DNA of 64,000 nt from Ampelocalamus luodianensis (Eukaryota; Streptophyta; Magnoliopsida; Poales; Poaceae), in the NCBI GenBank assembly GCA_036346255.1, contig CM070618.1, positions 80,362,428 to 80,426,427 on the forward strand, given 5' to 3'. Position numbers and translations under genes: made by a program. This document shows positions 43,114 through 56,014 of the stretch, piece by piece; the stretch's first letter is position 1; each line of letters begins with the position of its first letter. The notes under the pieces are model-generated. The model saw nothing but the letters and a program-made list of their open reading frames with translations, had not been told where the DNA came from and did not search any database.

Positions 43114-45791
43114 CATCGACGTTCACGTAGAGCCACCGCAGCGGCTGCGATGCCTCCTGCACTGCCATGCGATGCGTGGCTCTCAAGAGTCTTAGGCTAA
43201 GCAGCAGCGTCGGTTCCTCCTCTCTTTGCCATGGCCGATTGAACAAAACTAAAGCGTGCATGTGCGGTTCGCTCTGCGCGTTACATTGCGTGGCTTTCGT
43301 GGGCTTGGCGCTCTTCAGCCCCAGTGGATGCTCAAATGGTCGGCCTGTACGGTGTGTGTGATTGAGGTGGGTTTAAGCTTTTCGCACCCAGTTTTCGCAT
43401 CAAAATTCAAAAGTGATTGTTTCCTTTTTCAGGTTTGACGAAGGCTAGTCCTGGCCAAGAAATGTGCCAGTGATTGTTCGATCCATGGTGTTCATGTAGA
43501 GTGGGACTCAAAAGTTACTAGAAAGACTAAGGGAGCGCCTCACCCTACGGGGCGCCGGTGGTCGCGAGTTTATCACACTTATCCTACTCGACCTCTATGG
43601 ACATGCCTTCGCTATCCTCGGCGTCGACATCCATCATCTCTGTCATCATTCTTTGAGGCCGTGGAGGCTGTCTGGGATTGGGATGGCACCCATGAGACCA
43701 TGGCTAGGTTGGAGCTATCGTCCCTAGCAAGCTCCTCGAATAGCGCTCGGTGGTTGCTCGCCTCTTGCAACATGGTGTCTGCATGGTCAAATCAACTTCC
43801 TGATCAGTTTCAATGATCCCAACAGTTGGAAACATCACAATATAATCGATTTGAAAGCTCACAGGTCGCATGGCATGAAAAATTAAACTGGAACAATTTG
43901 AATTGCGCATGCACTTTCAGCATCAATCAAAATTAATCTAGATCAATTGCGCAGTTTAGGGAGATGGGCAATTTTCTTGCATAATTAGCGAGTAGGAAGA
44001 GGGAAGGGGAGGCACGTACTCTTGAGCCGTGGATCCATTCGGGGCTAACACTAGAGGAACGCCCAGTTGGAGCGGGCCGAGAGCAGGAGGTTATGTGCAA
44101 CATCATGCTCCACTTCACCTGTGTCGCCCCTGGTCAAGTGCCACCGCCGCTCCACCCACCTCCCCCCTTCTCCGCTCACCCTCGGCTCCTTTGGTTGCAT
44201 TCGCCCTCACGTGCTCCGCTTCCCGGGTGTCGCCGGCATGTATTGTAGGGACCCGAGCATGGAGGCCGGTGGCACCAGATTTGCACGATGGCAGGCAAGG
44301 ACGGTAGTGCCAAATCTTCGTGACAACCAGTGAGGATGACGGTGACTCGAGCAAGGTGTAAGCACCAACAACGGGATTAGGATCGTTGGTTGTGCGTTTG
44401 TGAAAGGGATGTAATAGAGATGGGATTTAAGGAGGTAGGTGAGCTGATTGTATGTTAGAGTTGGGACTTGGGAGATGGAGAGGTGGGAGATGGTGGGTAG
44501 ACAGACGGTTTTGGGATCAAAATTGATTGAACGCGTCGCAAGCCAGAGAAGCAATTGGGTGGGGTCACCTGTCGGCGCACGATAAAGTAAAGTTAGGATG
44601 ATTCCTCCTGCTGCATGGGGTAAACCCCTTCTTTTTATTAGTTACGATTCTAAGAATGTTTCAGGTGTTCGATTAGTTGTTCTCAAGACAAAAACTCATG
44701 GAATTCCCCACGGTATACTTGCATTTATGGAAGCATATTAATTAATTGATGTTCTCCTTCATTAGAGATGTGTGGTTGTCTTTGATGCGGTATACTGCTT
44801 GCTGAGCTACTAATAGGCGGTCACACGCTCATATTTTGCTAGTAATTGAAGGAACAATCTCGACGGGCTTAGAATTAATCTGTGTGGGTGTTTGGGTGGG
44901 ATGTGTCATATTATGCTAAAATAATACTGGTTATCATATTGGTTGCCGACCCATCCTATTGATTGCATATTTCCATGTATTGAACCAAGCAGGTGACTAG
45001 AAGGGAATTAAATAGGAGCCACATAATCAACAATCTCTTTTAAAAAAATTGCCTCGAGAGTTCAAGATTCTTTCACTCTAATAGCTATGTGGAGCTATGT
45101 GAATAGTATCAGTCAGACTGGGTGAATAGTAAAATAAGAGCATAACTGAATTTTAGCACGATTTAAAAATCACAAACTGGTCCAACTTTCGATCCACAAC
45201 TCGAAACTTTATGAAACTTGAAACATATCTTCTCTAGAATGTCAGGAACCTATTCTAATAAATGATTTTGAATATCATTGCCAAAATTCCAACCTTTTCC
45301 TGTTTGAGTGAAGGTTGCAACAAAAACGGGCCAAATACAAAAACGATAATTGAGAGAAGCTCCTGGGATGAATCAATCCAAGATGGCTAAGAATAGTTTT
45401 CCATACGTCCTAGCACCCATAATCACAACAAGAATCAAGCCAAAAGCCCTCAAGAGCAAACCCCTCAAAATCATCTTTTCTTCCACCAAAATGGGCAAAT
45501 TCAAGAACTAACAATAGAAACTACCTAGATGGATGAGATCTGGTCTCCAAGAAATATATCCATCACTTACACGTCCTATGTACAAAGCAAAATCAAGAGG
45601 GGGGAAGGAACACCAAAAATCAAGCCAAATCACGAAATCAATACTTGAGCTATGAGAGGAAGACTTGGACAAATTTAGATGTTTGATTTATTCTTGGACA
45701 TGAATGTTTACTACCACTCCATTGGGAGGACAAAGCCACAAGGGCAGCACACACACAAGAGCTCTCATCTCTCTCAATACATCTCTCAAAC
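43114..45791. other. Long spacer, no gene recognised
   Basis: GC-richer segments at 43530-43770 and 44010-44330 give short frames on both strands without motifs. From about 44980 to the hAT at 45800, and again after it (49670-51300), the sequence looks like one older repeat interrupted by the hAT, but its ends were not found. Confidence 0.35.
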
Positions 45792-46439
45792 CCTAGCCCA
45801 GTGGCGAATCCAACGGGGGGCTTTGTAAGGCTGAAGCCTCACCTCCACCGGCTGGCCGGAACCCCCAGTTCTTCAACCTCCGACTGCGCCACAGCGCCAA
45901 GAAGAAACCCCCTAGGTTCTTCAACCTCCGGGCTCCGGCTGCCCCGTGCCAAGAAGAAGAAAGAAGCTGGTCAAACCAACCAAAAGTGGAACAAAAGTGT
46001 GTGAGCCTTGCCCTTGGCGAAGCCTAGGCCCAACTCACACTCTCACATCAGTTCTCGTTCCAAAATTCCCTAATCCCCATTCAATTCCCCCATATGCGCA
46101 CCTGACGAGTGAGAAGGGCAGCGAGAGCAACAGAGTCGGAGGGAGCGGGGGCGAGCCACCGTGGTCCGCGCGTTGCCACCGGTAGCTGGACCGACTGCCG
46201 AAGCCCGGAGGAGGCCGAGGAGGGAGGCTGTCGAGGCGTTGCCGCGTCGGACCGAGCCGCCGAGGGAGGGAGCTAGCGGTTGAAGGGGAGGCGGATCTTG
46301 GCGGCCGGCCAGGGAGGGAGGCAGATCTAGGCAACTGGGCTGAGGCAGGGAGCCGACAGCCGGGTGGGGGACGGGGAGGTAGCAGCCGCAGGCCCATAGG
46401 CGGCAGCCGGGTGGCCGGGTGGGGGAGGGGGGCCGGGAG

Positions 46440-46640
46440 GGGAAGGTGATTTGGGGAGAGGAAGGGAGAGGGGGAGGTGATTTGGGGAGGGGGAGCATCC
46501 AGAGGGGATTTGGGGAGGGGGAGGCGATTTGGGGAGCCCGGGAGGGGGAGCATTTGGAGCCTGGAGGGGATTTGGGGAGGCCGAGGGGAGGAGATTTGGG
46601 GAGGGGAGCAGCGGTGGGGGATTTGGGGAAGGGGGTCCTA
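46440..46640. repeat. GGGGAGGGGG minisatellite-like leader of the hAT element
   Basis: The unit GATTTGGGGAGGGGGAG, with variable GGAGGGGA fillers, recurs about ten times between the element's left end and the transposase start. The G-runs would permit G-quadruplex formation on the plus strand; this is inferred from sequence only. Confidence 0.75.
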
Positions 46641-46860
46641 GAGGAGGCTGAGGCGCCAGCCGAGCTGCTCTTCAGGGCTTCAGGCTGAAGTGCGAAGGCA
46701 TTAGAGTTAAGTGCTGAGAGGATCAGACATCAGAGGAAGTCGGTGCTCAGATCTCAGTGCCTGTGCTGGTATATATTTGTTGCTTAATTTCTAATTTGTT
46801 AGTAAGTTTGATATAGTATGGTATATACTCAATTAGCTATTAATTTATAGGTTTGCAATA

Positions 46861-49337
46861 ATGGAGAAACGAACTTTGCGTAATTATTTCACAAGTAATT
46901 CAAGTAGTACTCCCCCAACCGATGATAGTGCAACTCAACCAAAGAAGCCTCGACTAGAATTTAATCCAGATGAAATTATTGCCGATCTGGCACATCGTAT
47001 ACCAATAGAAGATTTTGCCAATGAAGTTAGAGATGAAGTGAGGAGGACATATTTGTTGAATGGTCCAACTCGAGCAATTGGGCATACTTTTCCAAAGACA
47101 TTGGATGGCAAAGTGTGGAGATCCTGTCAAGAATCATGGTTTAATAAGTTTGATTGGTTGGAATATAGTGTGGAAAAAGATGCCGCCTTTTGTTTCTATT
47201 GTTTTCTTTTCAAGAAACAATCACAACCCAACACATTTGGTAATGATGTATTTACAAAAGTTGGGTTCTCTCGTTGGAAGATAGCTATAGATGCTTTCAA
47301 TAAACATGTTGGTGGTCCAAATTGTTTCCACAACATTGCAAGGGATCAGTGTGATGACTTCAAGAATCAACGGTCAAGTGTATCTAGTAAAATGAGTACA
47401 TACTGTAAGGAGGCCGAAATTGCATACAAAATTCGTTTGACTGTATCTTTAGATTGTGCAAGGTATCTCATAGCTCAAGGTGAAGCTTTTCGTGGACATG
47501 ACGAATCCTCCACTTCCATCAATAAAGGTAATTTCAAAGAGTTGTTGGATTGGTACAAGGATAAGGAGGAAGTGAAGTATGCATTTGATACAGCTCTCAG
47601 GCATGCAGTTATGACTTGTGCAGATATTCAAAAAGAGCTTTCCAAAACTTGCGCACAGGAGGTCACAAAAGTGATTAAAGGTAAGATTGGAGATAGGAAT
47701 TTCGCAGTGCTTATTGACGAGTCTCGAGATGTATCAATAAAGGAGCAAATGGCGGTGATTGTGAGGTTTGTTGTACATCTCTTTTTTAGTCATACAATTT
47801 TTACATTGTTGTATTGTACTATTGTTCTAACTTTGCAAAATATATGGCATGTAGATTTGTGAACAATCAAGGGAAAGTCATGGAAAGGTTTCTTGCTATC
47901 AAGTATATCACAAGTTGTACATCTGCGGCATTGAAGGATGCTTTGGTTGGTTTGCTTGATCATCATGGTTTACCTATTTCTAGGCTTTGTGGGCTGGGCT
48001 ATGATGGAGCTTCAAATATGAGAGGAGAATTTAATGGTTTGTAAAAACTTATTCAAGATGAGAATCCAAATGCTTTCTATGTCCATTGTTTCGCCCACTA
48101 GTTACAATTGGTGGTTGTCACGGTTGCAAGTTGTAGCAGAGCTATTTCTGATTTCTTTAACTATGTTCCCCTGATAGTTACTGCTGTTAGTGCATCTTGC
48201 AAGAGAAAAGATGCGTTAATTGAAAAGCAACATGATATCCTGTTGGAGAAGTTATAGAATGGTTTGATATCTGCTGGGAGAGGGCTGCATCAGGACTCTA
48301 GCATAGCGAGACCTGCAGATACTCGGTGGGGATCATATCTCAAAACCTTGCTTCGTATATACCAAATGTGGGAGGCAGTTGTGGATGTGCTAGAACTTAT
48401 AAGTGAAGATGCTTGTCAAAACACAAGTCATGGTGCAGCAGCAGGTTTGATGAAAAATATAGAATCTTTTCAATTTGTGTTCATCATGCATTTTTTGATA
48501 ACATTATTGAGCATAACAAATGAGCTACCACTTGCTTTACAAAGGAAGCATCAAGACATCGTTGAGGCTATGGGCTTGATACAAGATGTGAAAGAACGCT
48601 TGCAAGATATGAGGGATAATGGGTGGGAGCCATTGTTCGACCAAGTCAAAAGCTTTTGTGAGGCATATGGGATTAATGTGCCAAATATGAATGATGTCAT
48701 TGGAGTTATGGGTAAATCTGTACGTCGGAAGCATACACTGACTCAACATCATTATTACAAAGTTGATATTTTCAATGCTGCTCTTGATGCAACTATGAAT
48801 GAGATGAATCATCGCTTCAATGAAGTTTCCTCGGAGTTATTGGTATGCATGTCTTGTCTTGATCCAAGCGACTCATTCTCTAAATTTAATGTTGATAAGC
48901 ATATTCGACTTGCTGAGATTTATACTGATGATTTCATGATGGCTGATCGATTCTTGTTAAGAAATCAGCTTCAAACCTTCATTCTCAACATTAGGAGAAG
49001 TGAGGAATTTCATGGATGTCCTGATATTTCAAAACTTGCTCAATTGATGGTTGAAACAAAAAAAGATAGAACTTTTCCATTGGTATACCACCTCATCGAG
49101 CTGATATTGATCCTTCCAGTGGCAACGACATCTGTTGAGAGAATATTTTCGGCAATGAATATTATCAAAGCAGATTTGCGCAACAAGGTATCGAATGAGT
49201 GGCTGAATGATTTAATGGTGTGCTACACCGAGCGAGACATATTTAGATCCATTGATGATGATGCAATCATAAAATCCTTCCAAGGCATGAAAAATCGCAG
49301 AATGAATTTGCCTCACGAAAGTCGTGATTCAAGCTAG
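46861..49337 (+). pseudogene. hAT transposase with three in-frame stops (TTF, DUF4371, dimerisation)
   Basis: Exon 1 is 46861-47765, followed by a GT-AG intron (47766-47854); exon 2 runs from 47855 to the TAG after HESRDSS. Splicing gives IVRFVNNQGKVMERF, as in the ZMYM1-like plant family. Domains in order: TTF-type zinc finger (about residues 75-120, with DAAFCFYCFLFKK), DUF4371 (about 140-300) and the C-terminal hAT dimerisation region (LPVATTSVERIFSAMNIIK). Catalytic residues are visible: Asp in VLIDESRD, Asp in GYDGASNM, Glu in SVERIFS. C-x2-H is present as CFAH. Three stops break exon 2: TAA 48042-48044, TAG 48099-48101, TAG 48255-48257, all in the same frame, with no frameshift. The rest is open, so decay has just begun. 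Confidence 0.9.
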
Positions 49338-49669
49338 CGTTTTAGTGGTATGGTTTTTTTATTTTGAATGTTCTTGATCATTTAAGTACAATTTGCTATT
49401 GTATCACTAATTTTTTAATTTTGATGTACAGATTGTTACCTGCTGGAACCATATTTATATGTTTTGGGGATGCGCTTTCCATTAGCGAATAGCGAGGTAC
49501 CTCCATTGTATTTCTCTTTTTTTTTGCTTTGCTTTTATTCATGTATGAAACTATAAATTTGATTGACAAGAATACAAAACTACGTTTGTTACAAATTAGT
49601 TTAGTCATTCGAGGCTTCAACTCTTTAGCCCATCCTCCATTTTCTTCTGGATTCGCCACTGCCCTAGCC

Positions 49670-51322
49670 TTCTATCTCAACCTTCCCTAAATTTTCACAT
49701 TATGGTTCCTTGGCTTAGGTGGATGTCCAACTACTACACCACCCCTTATATAGTGGAGGCTAAGTCTAGAGAGAAAACTCTGGTGGGCACAAGTTAATCC
49801 GACACACAAACAAGTCTCACTCACGCACGCTTTTTAAAGCGTCATCTTCATCTTTAGCTCCATTAGGCGAAATCCATCATGCTTTGCCCTCCATAGAACA
49901 TCATTGACCTAATCCACTTAGACCACCACCGTGTTTTCGTACACCACCACTTTTTTGGTATTGGGCAATTTACCAAAATGCTCCTCTACTGACCTTTCCT
50001 GATTCCTTCACATCGAAGCATCACCAATGCTTCACCATCATCTATGTGGCCCCCAATGATTTCCAACAAAGCCTCTTATGCACATGGATCCTACCGAACC
50101 ATTATCTCTTGCAAACGGGCCCAAGTCACTTGGCGCACCACATGCCTTACCATGCACCATGACCGCACCCGGCTTCCTTGACCATTTTAGACATTAGCTC
50201 CTCCCTGAGCTTAGTTCTGGTCCCCTTGCCGTTGCTCGTCATGCCCATCACCAATAGCACCCTCTCTAGTTCCTTGTCTTCTCGACTTGTAACCACCCGG
50301 TAACCTTGGTCATCTTTTGGCAGCACCTTTATCGTTTTGGACCTCAACTCTCTTAGCTTAGTCCCAATCCCGACCGCCTCACCATGACGTAGCTTTGGAG
50401 TCCTACAACGATCACCGACAACCAAACCATAGCGTAGCACCACTCGACACACAAAATTCATAATTGACATAATTGATGAGTCAAGAACACATACCTTCAA
50501 AACTTCACTCCCGGAAGCATCATTTTACCTCAAAAGGTCGTTGCTTAAACTTTGCCTTTCATGATTCTTGTCCATCTTACACATTGCTTGAGTCCAACCA
50601 TCTCACCCAGTATCCATGACTATTATGAGCCTTGGTTCTCTTAACTAAGTCACGGTCCTCGTCACCGCTGATTATAGTTTACTCTAAGCCACCTACACAA
50701 CAATAGACCAAGCAACTATTTTTGGGTACAGGTTCTTCACAACTTGACCAACATCAGTCCATAAAAGTAAATGCAAACATATGCGCCAATCCCAAGCTCC
50801 TAGGACCAAACATCAAAGTTCAACACACTCACTGTGCCTGAACCTGCCATGGCCGGTCAGACCGACCGGCTCTTGGCTGGTCTGACCGCCAACTAGAGAT
50901 CGGTCAGACCGCTCCCGTTTCTGAAAACAACCTCTCGACTTTTTGGCAAAACTATATCTAGTTTTCCGCCTAGTCTTCACTTTCAATGGCACTTGGTGCA
51001 AACCCATCCCTAAACACTCCCACATAAATATTTGGTGCTCATTCCTCAAAAATTCTCACTATCGACTTGACCGCCACCCCTGTTCGGTTAGATCGCCTGA
51101 AGGTCCGATCAAACCGCCAGCCACCCTGATAGCAAAAATGACAATTTGCTAAACTGAGGGTTTACTCCCAAAGCACCGATACCAGTTGTTCAACACTTAG
51201 ATTAGGATCATACCACATGGTCTCCACAACATCCATGCATGTATACTAAATATTGAGCTCTATAAAGTTTGTATAGGACTAGATTTAGTAAAATTCAGTG
51301 GACAAGGGCTACTATACACATG
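49670..51322. repeat. Old repeat sequence with GGTCAGACCG words
   Basis: Between 50850 and 51120 the words GGTCAGACCG, GGTCTGACCG and GATCAAACCG recur five or six times, a signature seen in grass LTR retrotransposons. No termini, gag or pol motifs were recognised, and the short frames here are not credited. It probably continues the sequence left of the hAT at 45800. Confidence 0.4.
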
Positions 51323-51327
51323 CTGAT

Positions 51328-54300
51328 TGAAACAACCCCAAAAATTCGAGTTTTCAAAAGTTTTGAAGCTTTTTTGTTTGAATTCAAAAACCTTCCCAAT
51401 TCAAAAATTCCTCTCCTTTTTTCGCTTTCCATTTTGGGCATTTCTGTTTTCTCCTCCCGATGATGCATTTCTCCCTGGGCGCCACCCCCTTCTTCTTTCC
51501 CGCGTCACCGCCCCTACGCCACTGCCTCCTCCTTCATGCCGTCAACCGCCAGCTCTCGTGCTACCTGCCAGGGCACCTTGCTCCACCTTCATTGCAGGCC
51601 CGCACCTCCACCGCCACCTCGCCCGCCCAGCACCTTCCACGACCACCCATCTACCTCGCCGCCTCCCTGCCCACACCGTTGTACTGCTTCCACCGCCTCT
51701 CAGGGCTATATAAAGCAACCCCGGGCAAGCCATCCTCTCCATCTCCCATCACACCACCTCCCCTCTGCCTCTTCCCCTTCCAATGCTGGCGATTTTGAAG
51801 AATCGCTATCGTCTGCTTCTTCTTCCTCGGCGAGCCCGACGCCAATTCATCGCCCCGACCACCCAACCGTCAAATTGATCCCGCGGTAAGCCCCCTCTCG
51901 CCACTCCACTCCTTTCCCCCACCTACTCCACCCCCAATGTCACCGGAGCCTCACCGGCATCGAGCCTCCTCCACCGCCTCTCACTGCCACCAAGCCACTC
52001 CCGACCTCTCCACACCCACCAAAACCACCTCCGAGATCCCCTCACTCCACTGAACCTTGCACTCCGACCAATTTAGCCGGAACACTGCCCAGAGCAGAGC
52101 CGCATCCCTGCCCTATCACGGCCGTGCGCCATTGCCGCCGCCGCCCACCTCCACATCTTCTCAGCCCAAACAAACCCCCAAAATGGGATGCCCACATTCC
52201 CCTGGTGCTCACCACACCACCCGATCTCCCCTCCGGCCGCGGAGCCGTCGCAAGCCTCATCGCCGCCGGTCTACTCGGCTCGAGCGAGCGCTTTGGCCTT
52301 CGGCTGTGCGGCTCAAGCGCTCCCAAGTTGGGCCAATTAGCCTGGCCATTTTTGGGTTTAGCCCATTTGAGTATTGGTTCGACCCAATACTATTCAAAAC
52401 TTATGAATAGTAAACACAACACTGTTCATCCTTTTCGGCCCAACTACTATTCATTTTCGACGAATGAACAATATAACTTTATTACTATTCATTAACTAAA
52501 AACAGTAAACCCTAATTGTTGTTCACTATCTGAAAATAGTGATTCCAGTTACTATCCACTAATCCATTTTCATATATGAATAGTAAAATTAGTATTATTC
52601 ATTATCCGACACTTTTCACCCCAAACCCTAATTCGACATTTTATATCCGTCTTGACCGTTTCGAGGTCGTGAATCCAAATCTTAACTCTGTTCAGTCCAA
52701 TTATATATCAAATAAATTTCTATCCACCACACCACTTTTCTTTATGTTTCTTTTCTGAATTGTTTTTACTTGCATGTTGTTCCCAGGGCATTCCTTGTCG
52801 TGCCGGATTTTATTTGGTTTATTTTATTTAATTTCGTGTTATGTCACGACTTCGACGATCAAGATCCAGAAGGCGTTGAACAAGACCAGTATCTAGAGGA
52901 CTTTTGCAAGGAGGTAAGTCACAATCCTTTGATCATTTTGAGCCTATATTTCATGTAATTATATTATTACTTTTATTATTATATTTGTGTCAATTACTTT
53001 AAATATTGAAATAATACTTTTGAATGCCATGATAAATAGATAAATTCTATTACCCCACATACATACCCACCTAGCACTTGTAGACTATATTCACCTTGAC
53101 AAGTTTACATCCTTTGTAAGTCATATTCATCTTGACAAGTTCACATAAAATGACAGCTATATAATTAGTTTTGTCAATGTGTTTGTAAAAGCATCAAAAG
53201 AGCATTGGCTTTACGCCAATGGTTTTGGTGGAGAGTTGAGGGTTGAGACTAGGATGTTGGACAACCCAATAGACTTATTGAAAAGTAAGTCTAACGTGAG
53301 GCCTGGAGGGTGGACTGCCACGTGTTGGTGTTGGTTCATCGCCTCACTATAAGACAGGTAAGGATAAGAACCTTATGCCAAGTAACAGACACAGAAAACC
53401 GCTCAACCACAGGTGTGGCCATTCCTCCCTAGCTTAGTACATTGCTCATCCGATTTAATTTCTACAGTATCTAGAATGGGACAGGGGTGGGCCGGTAAGG
53501 GACACTCGCTGGTCTACACAACGGTAGGTACCGTCAGTATCGGGGTGCAAGTTCCATTATTGACCGGTGGTCTCCCGAGGGCTGTATAGTCCATAGACCT
53601 ACTGGGTAGAGGCAAAAAAGGTTAAGCAGTGAAAAGGCTTTGTTATCTCAGCTCAGTTGCACGCTAATGTGTTGCATGTATATGTTCTGACAGTATGAGC
53701 TTGAGGTATCTTGTGGGTAAAGTTGGCAACTCTGCAGAGTATATAATTAAAGAAATTCGAATACGTCGTGCTTCCAGTTATTCAAGCTGTGTTCATGGGT
53801 GATTCCAGTACATGAGGAATAAGTAGAGATTTTGAGATTTTAAGTTGGTAATTATAATTGTTGAGAAACCCCTGTTGTTATATTTATTATTATCTTACTG
53901 CTTTAAAGATAAATGCTTTAAATTCAAAATTGCATCCACATATGCCTGTTATGGTAAAACTGTACCTTTTCTTTTGGTAATCCTATAATGTGATTAATTA
54001 GGATTTCCATGTGGCTTGTTGAGTATGGTAGTAGTACTCATTCTTGCAATGTCTGCAAATCATCTACAAAGGAAACTTGGAAAAATGCAGAGATCCTTAT
54101 GAGTACGATTTTGGTGGACCTCCAGATGGTAGCAACTACTGTTATTAGGTCTCGACCGCGCTCAAGCGTGCCTGTGGTTTGGATGTTCTTTTTACATGTA
54201 TTATATTAACTTTGGGCTTAGATGCTCGTGTCAGTGTTAAAACTGGATGTTAATTTCGGTAAAAAAAAACTGGCTGTTAAGCCTTAATCTTATATAATAA

Positions 54301-54413
54301 AAGTATGATTTTTGTTGTAATCGAAAGTTTGCTTGCAATGCTTCTTGCTTCACAACTGCATATCTTAGACAGTTGTGAAGGGTTAAACGGTCTTGAAAAT
54401 CGGGGATGTTACA
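51328..54413 (+). mobile_element. Solo LTR C, about 3.1 kb, diverged relative of A and B
   Basis: It starts TGAAACAACCCC and ends GGGGATGTTACA, with the perfect 5-bp duplication CTGAT at 51323-51327 and 54414-54418. It shares the layout of LTRs A and B: GC- and C-rich leader-like part (51450-52350), a block with AATCCTTTGATCATTTTGAG (about 52922-52941), and TTGTGGGTAAAGTTGGCAAC with CTCTGCAGAGTA (about 53711-53745). Between these blocks similarity is weak, so it is a separate family of the same lineage. No internal domain is present. Confidence 0.83.
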
Positions 54414-54418
54414 CTGAT

Positions 54419-56010
54419 CACGACGTGGTCAATTACCTTGGGAAATCACAGCAAGTTTTACTCAAACAGCTAGCGTCTGGCCTTCTCGGGCCATGATGTT
54501 AGGCGCAACGCAACATATCGCAAAGTAAAATTCCCCACCTTTCGTTGGGTAATTAAGGTCTTCCGAAAGGGAGCTTTCACAGAGAGAGAATAATGTAACA
54601 CGTAGCATGTTTAATTTCTTGGTAAAGGAGCGATACTAACAAACCGCAGAAGGAAAGCAGCTGGTGTTCCAAATTACTGGAGCCGATGCCAGAAAGGCTA
54701 CGTAGCTGTTGCCTGTTGCAGAAAAAGCAACGTTATATAGTGCTAAGCAGGCACGCATCGCCCACTCTCCATGAACAGCACATGTTCACGGCGAGAATGC
54801 CGTATCCCCGGGCTTTTCGTGCAGTTGCCATCATCATTACAATCATCGATAACCTTGTGCAGGGTACATATTCTTCACCACCTGCATGCGCGCGCCCTCA
54901 CTGTACAAGTCTTCGTTTACTGATCATTTCATCATTTTCTCCAAGGAAAAAACCAATGTACAGTACTTCAACGGATGGTAGGATACGGTTTGTGACAAAT
55001 TAGGCTCTGAGGATCGCGGTAGCCAACTACCTACGGATTGTTCCTTAAACTTGTTCAGCTTGCGTGCCCAACAAAATCTCAAGCACGAGACAAACACAAC
55101 CACGAACGAAAATGCACCCCGACAATGCAATTTCACGATAATGTGTGGAGGGTCTGGGACTATCGCTTTATAACCAAGAGCGGAAGTAAGTGGGTTCACT
55201 CGGTGTCACAGGACACCGGGTTCTAAAATAAAAACAACATATATTATTATGTATATACAGTGTGTGCACCCTCTAGTCCAAAAATCGTGTACTCTGTAGC
55301 TCAAAATTTTTAGTCATTTTATTTTCTTTTTAATGGTCATTGAGCGAATGATACATTTTATCAATGTTTGTTGTATAAATTACTATTTAGTATAGTATTA
55401 CTTAAAAATTATATATACTATTATATGTATGATGAAATGGTGAACCTCGATCATTTTCGTTCTAGTTCTCACTGTTTATAACCACTTTTTCAATAAACTG
55501 GCCTAAGTAGAGGACATATATATATGGTCGTAAAACGGACGCAAATAATCCGAATGATTCAAGAACCCTAAACCAGTTTGACAGCTAGCTAGCCGGCCGG
55601 GCTGCAGGTCTCGGCGATCGAGGCATACCAGCCTATGCCTTACCTACATAGCTACATATAAGTAATTTAAAGCCCTAGAACATCACATCGGCCGCTACGT
55701 ACATAACATAGCGCCAGTCCTGCCAAAAATCTTTGCCTCTGATCACACGGGTGAGCGTCGCCGTCCTCATTAATCGAACCCTTTATTCTTGCACAGTGCC
55801 CAGTTCCAGTAACCTGCAGGCATGATCTAAGGCGTGCACATGGACAGCGTACGTGGAGCCCACGCGCCCGACCCTCACAGTGTCTCCCAAGCTTCGATCG
55901 GCTTCCTAGCTTTAGCTAGTTAGATCTGACCATTCCAGAAGCGCGGGGTCATGCGTTAGTGGCAAGGCAGGAAATGCTACGAGCTAGTAGCAGCTAGGAC
56001 AAATTAGACG
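54419..56010. other. Spacer without recognised genes
   Basis: Only short frames (about 105 codons at most, 54686-55003) without motifs. No structured repeat was recognised. Confidence 0.35.
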
Positions 56011-56014
56011 TTAC

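Larger units (their letters stand above)
45800..49661 (+). mobile_element. Full-length hAT element with TTF/DUF4371-type transposase
   Basis: The 3862-bp element has terminal inverted repeats CAGTGGCGAATCCA at both ends and a perfect 8-bp duplication CCCTAGCC (45792-45799 and 49662-49669). It holds a GC-rich leader with a repeat of TTTGGGGAGGGGGAG words, a two-exon transposase gene (46861-49337) and a short 3' region. The structure is complete, and only the stop codons in the gene mark it as dead. Confidence 0.93.

Noticed and set aside
54686..55003. 105-codon plus-strand frame starting MPERLRSCCL
   Set aside because: No motif, no splice or promoter evidence, composition like the spacer.
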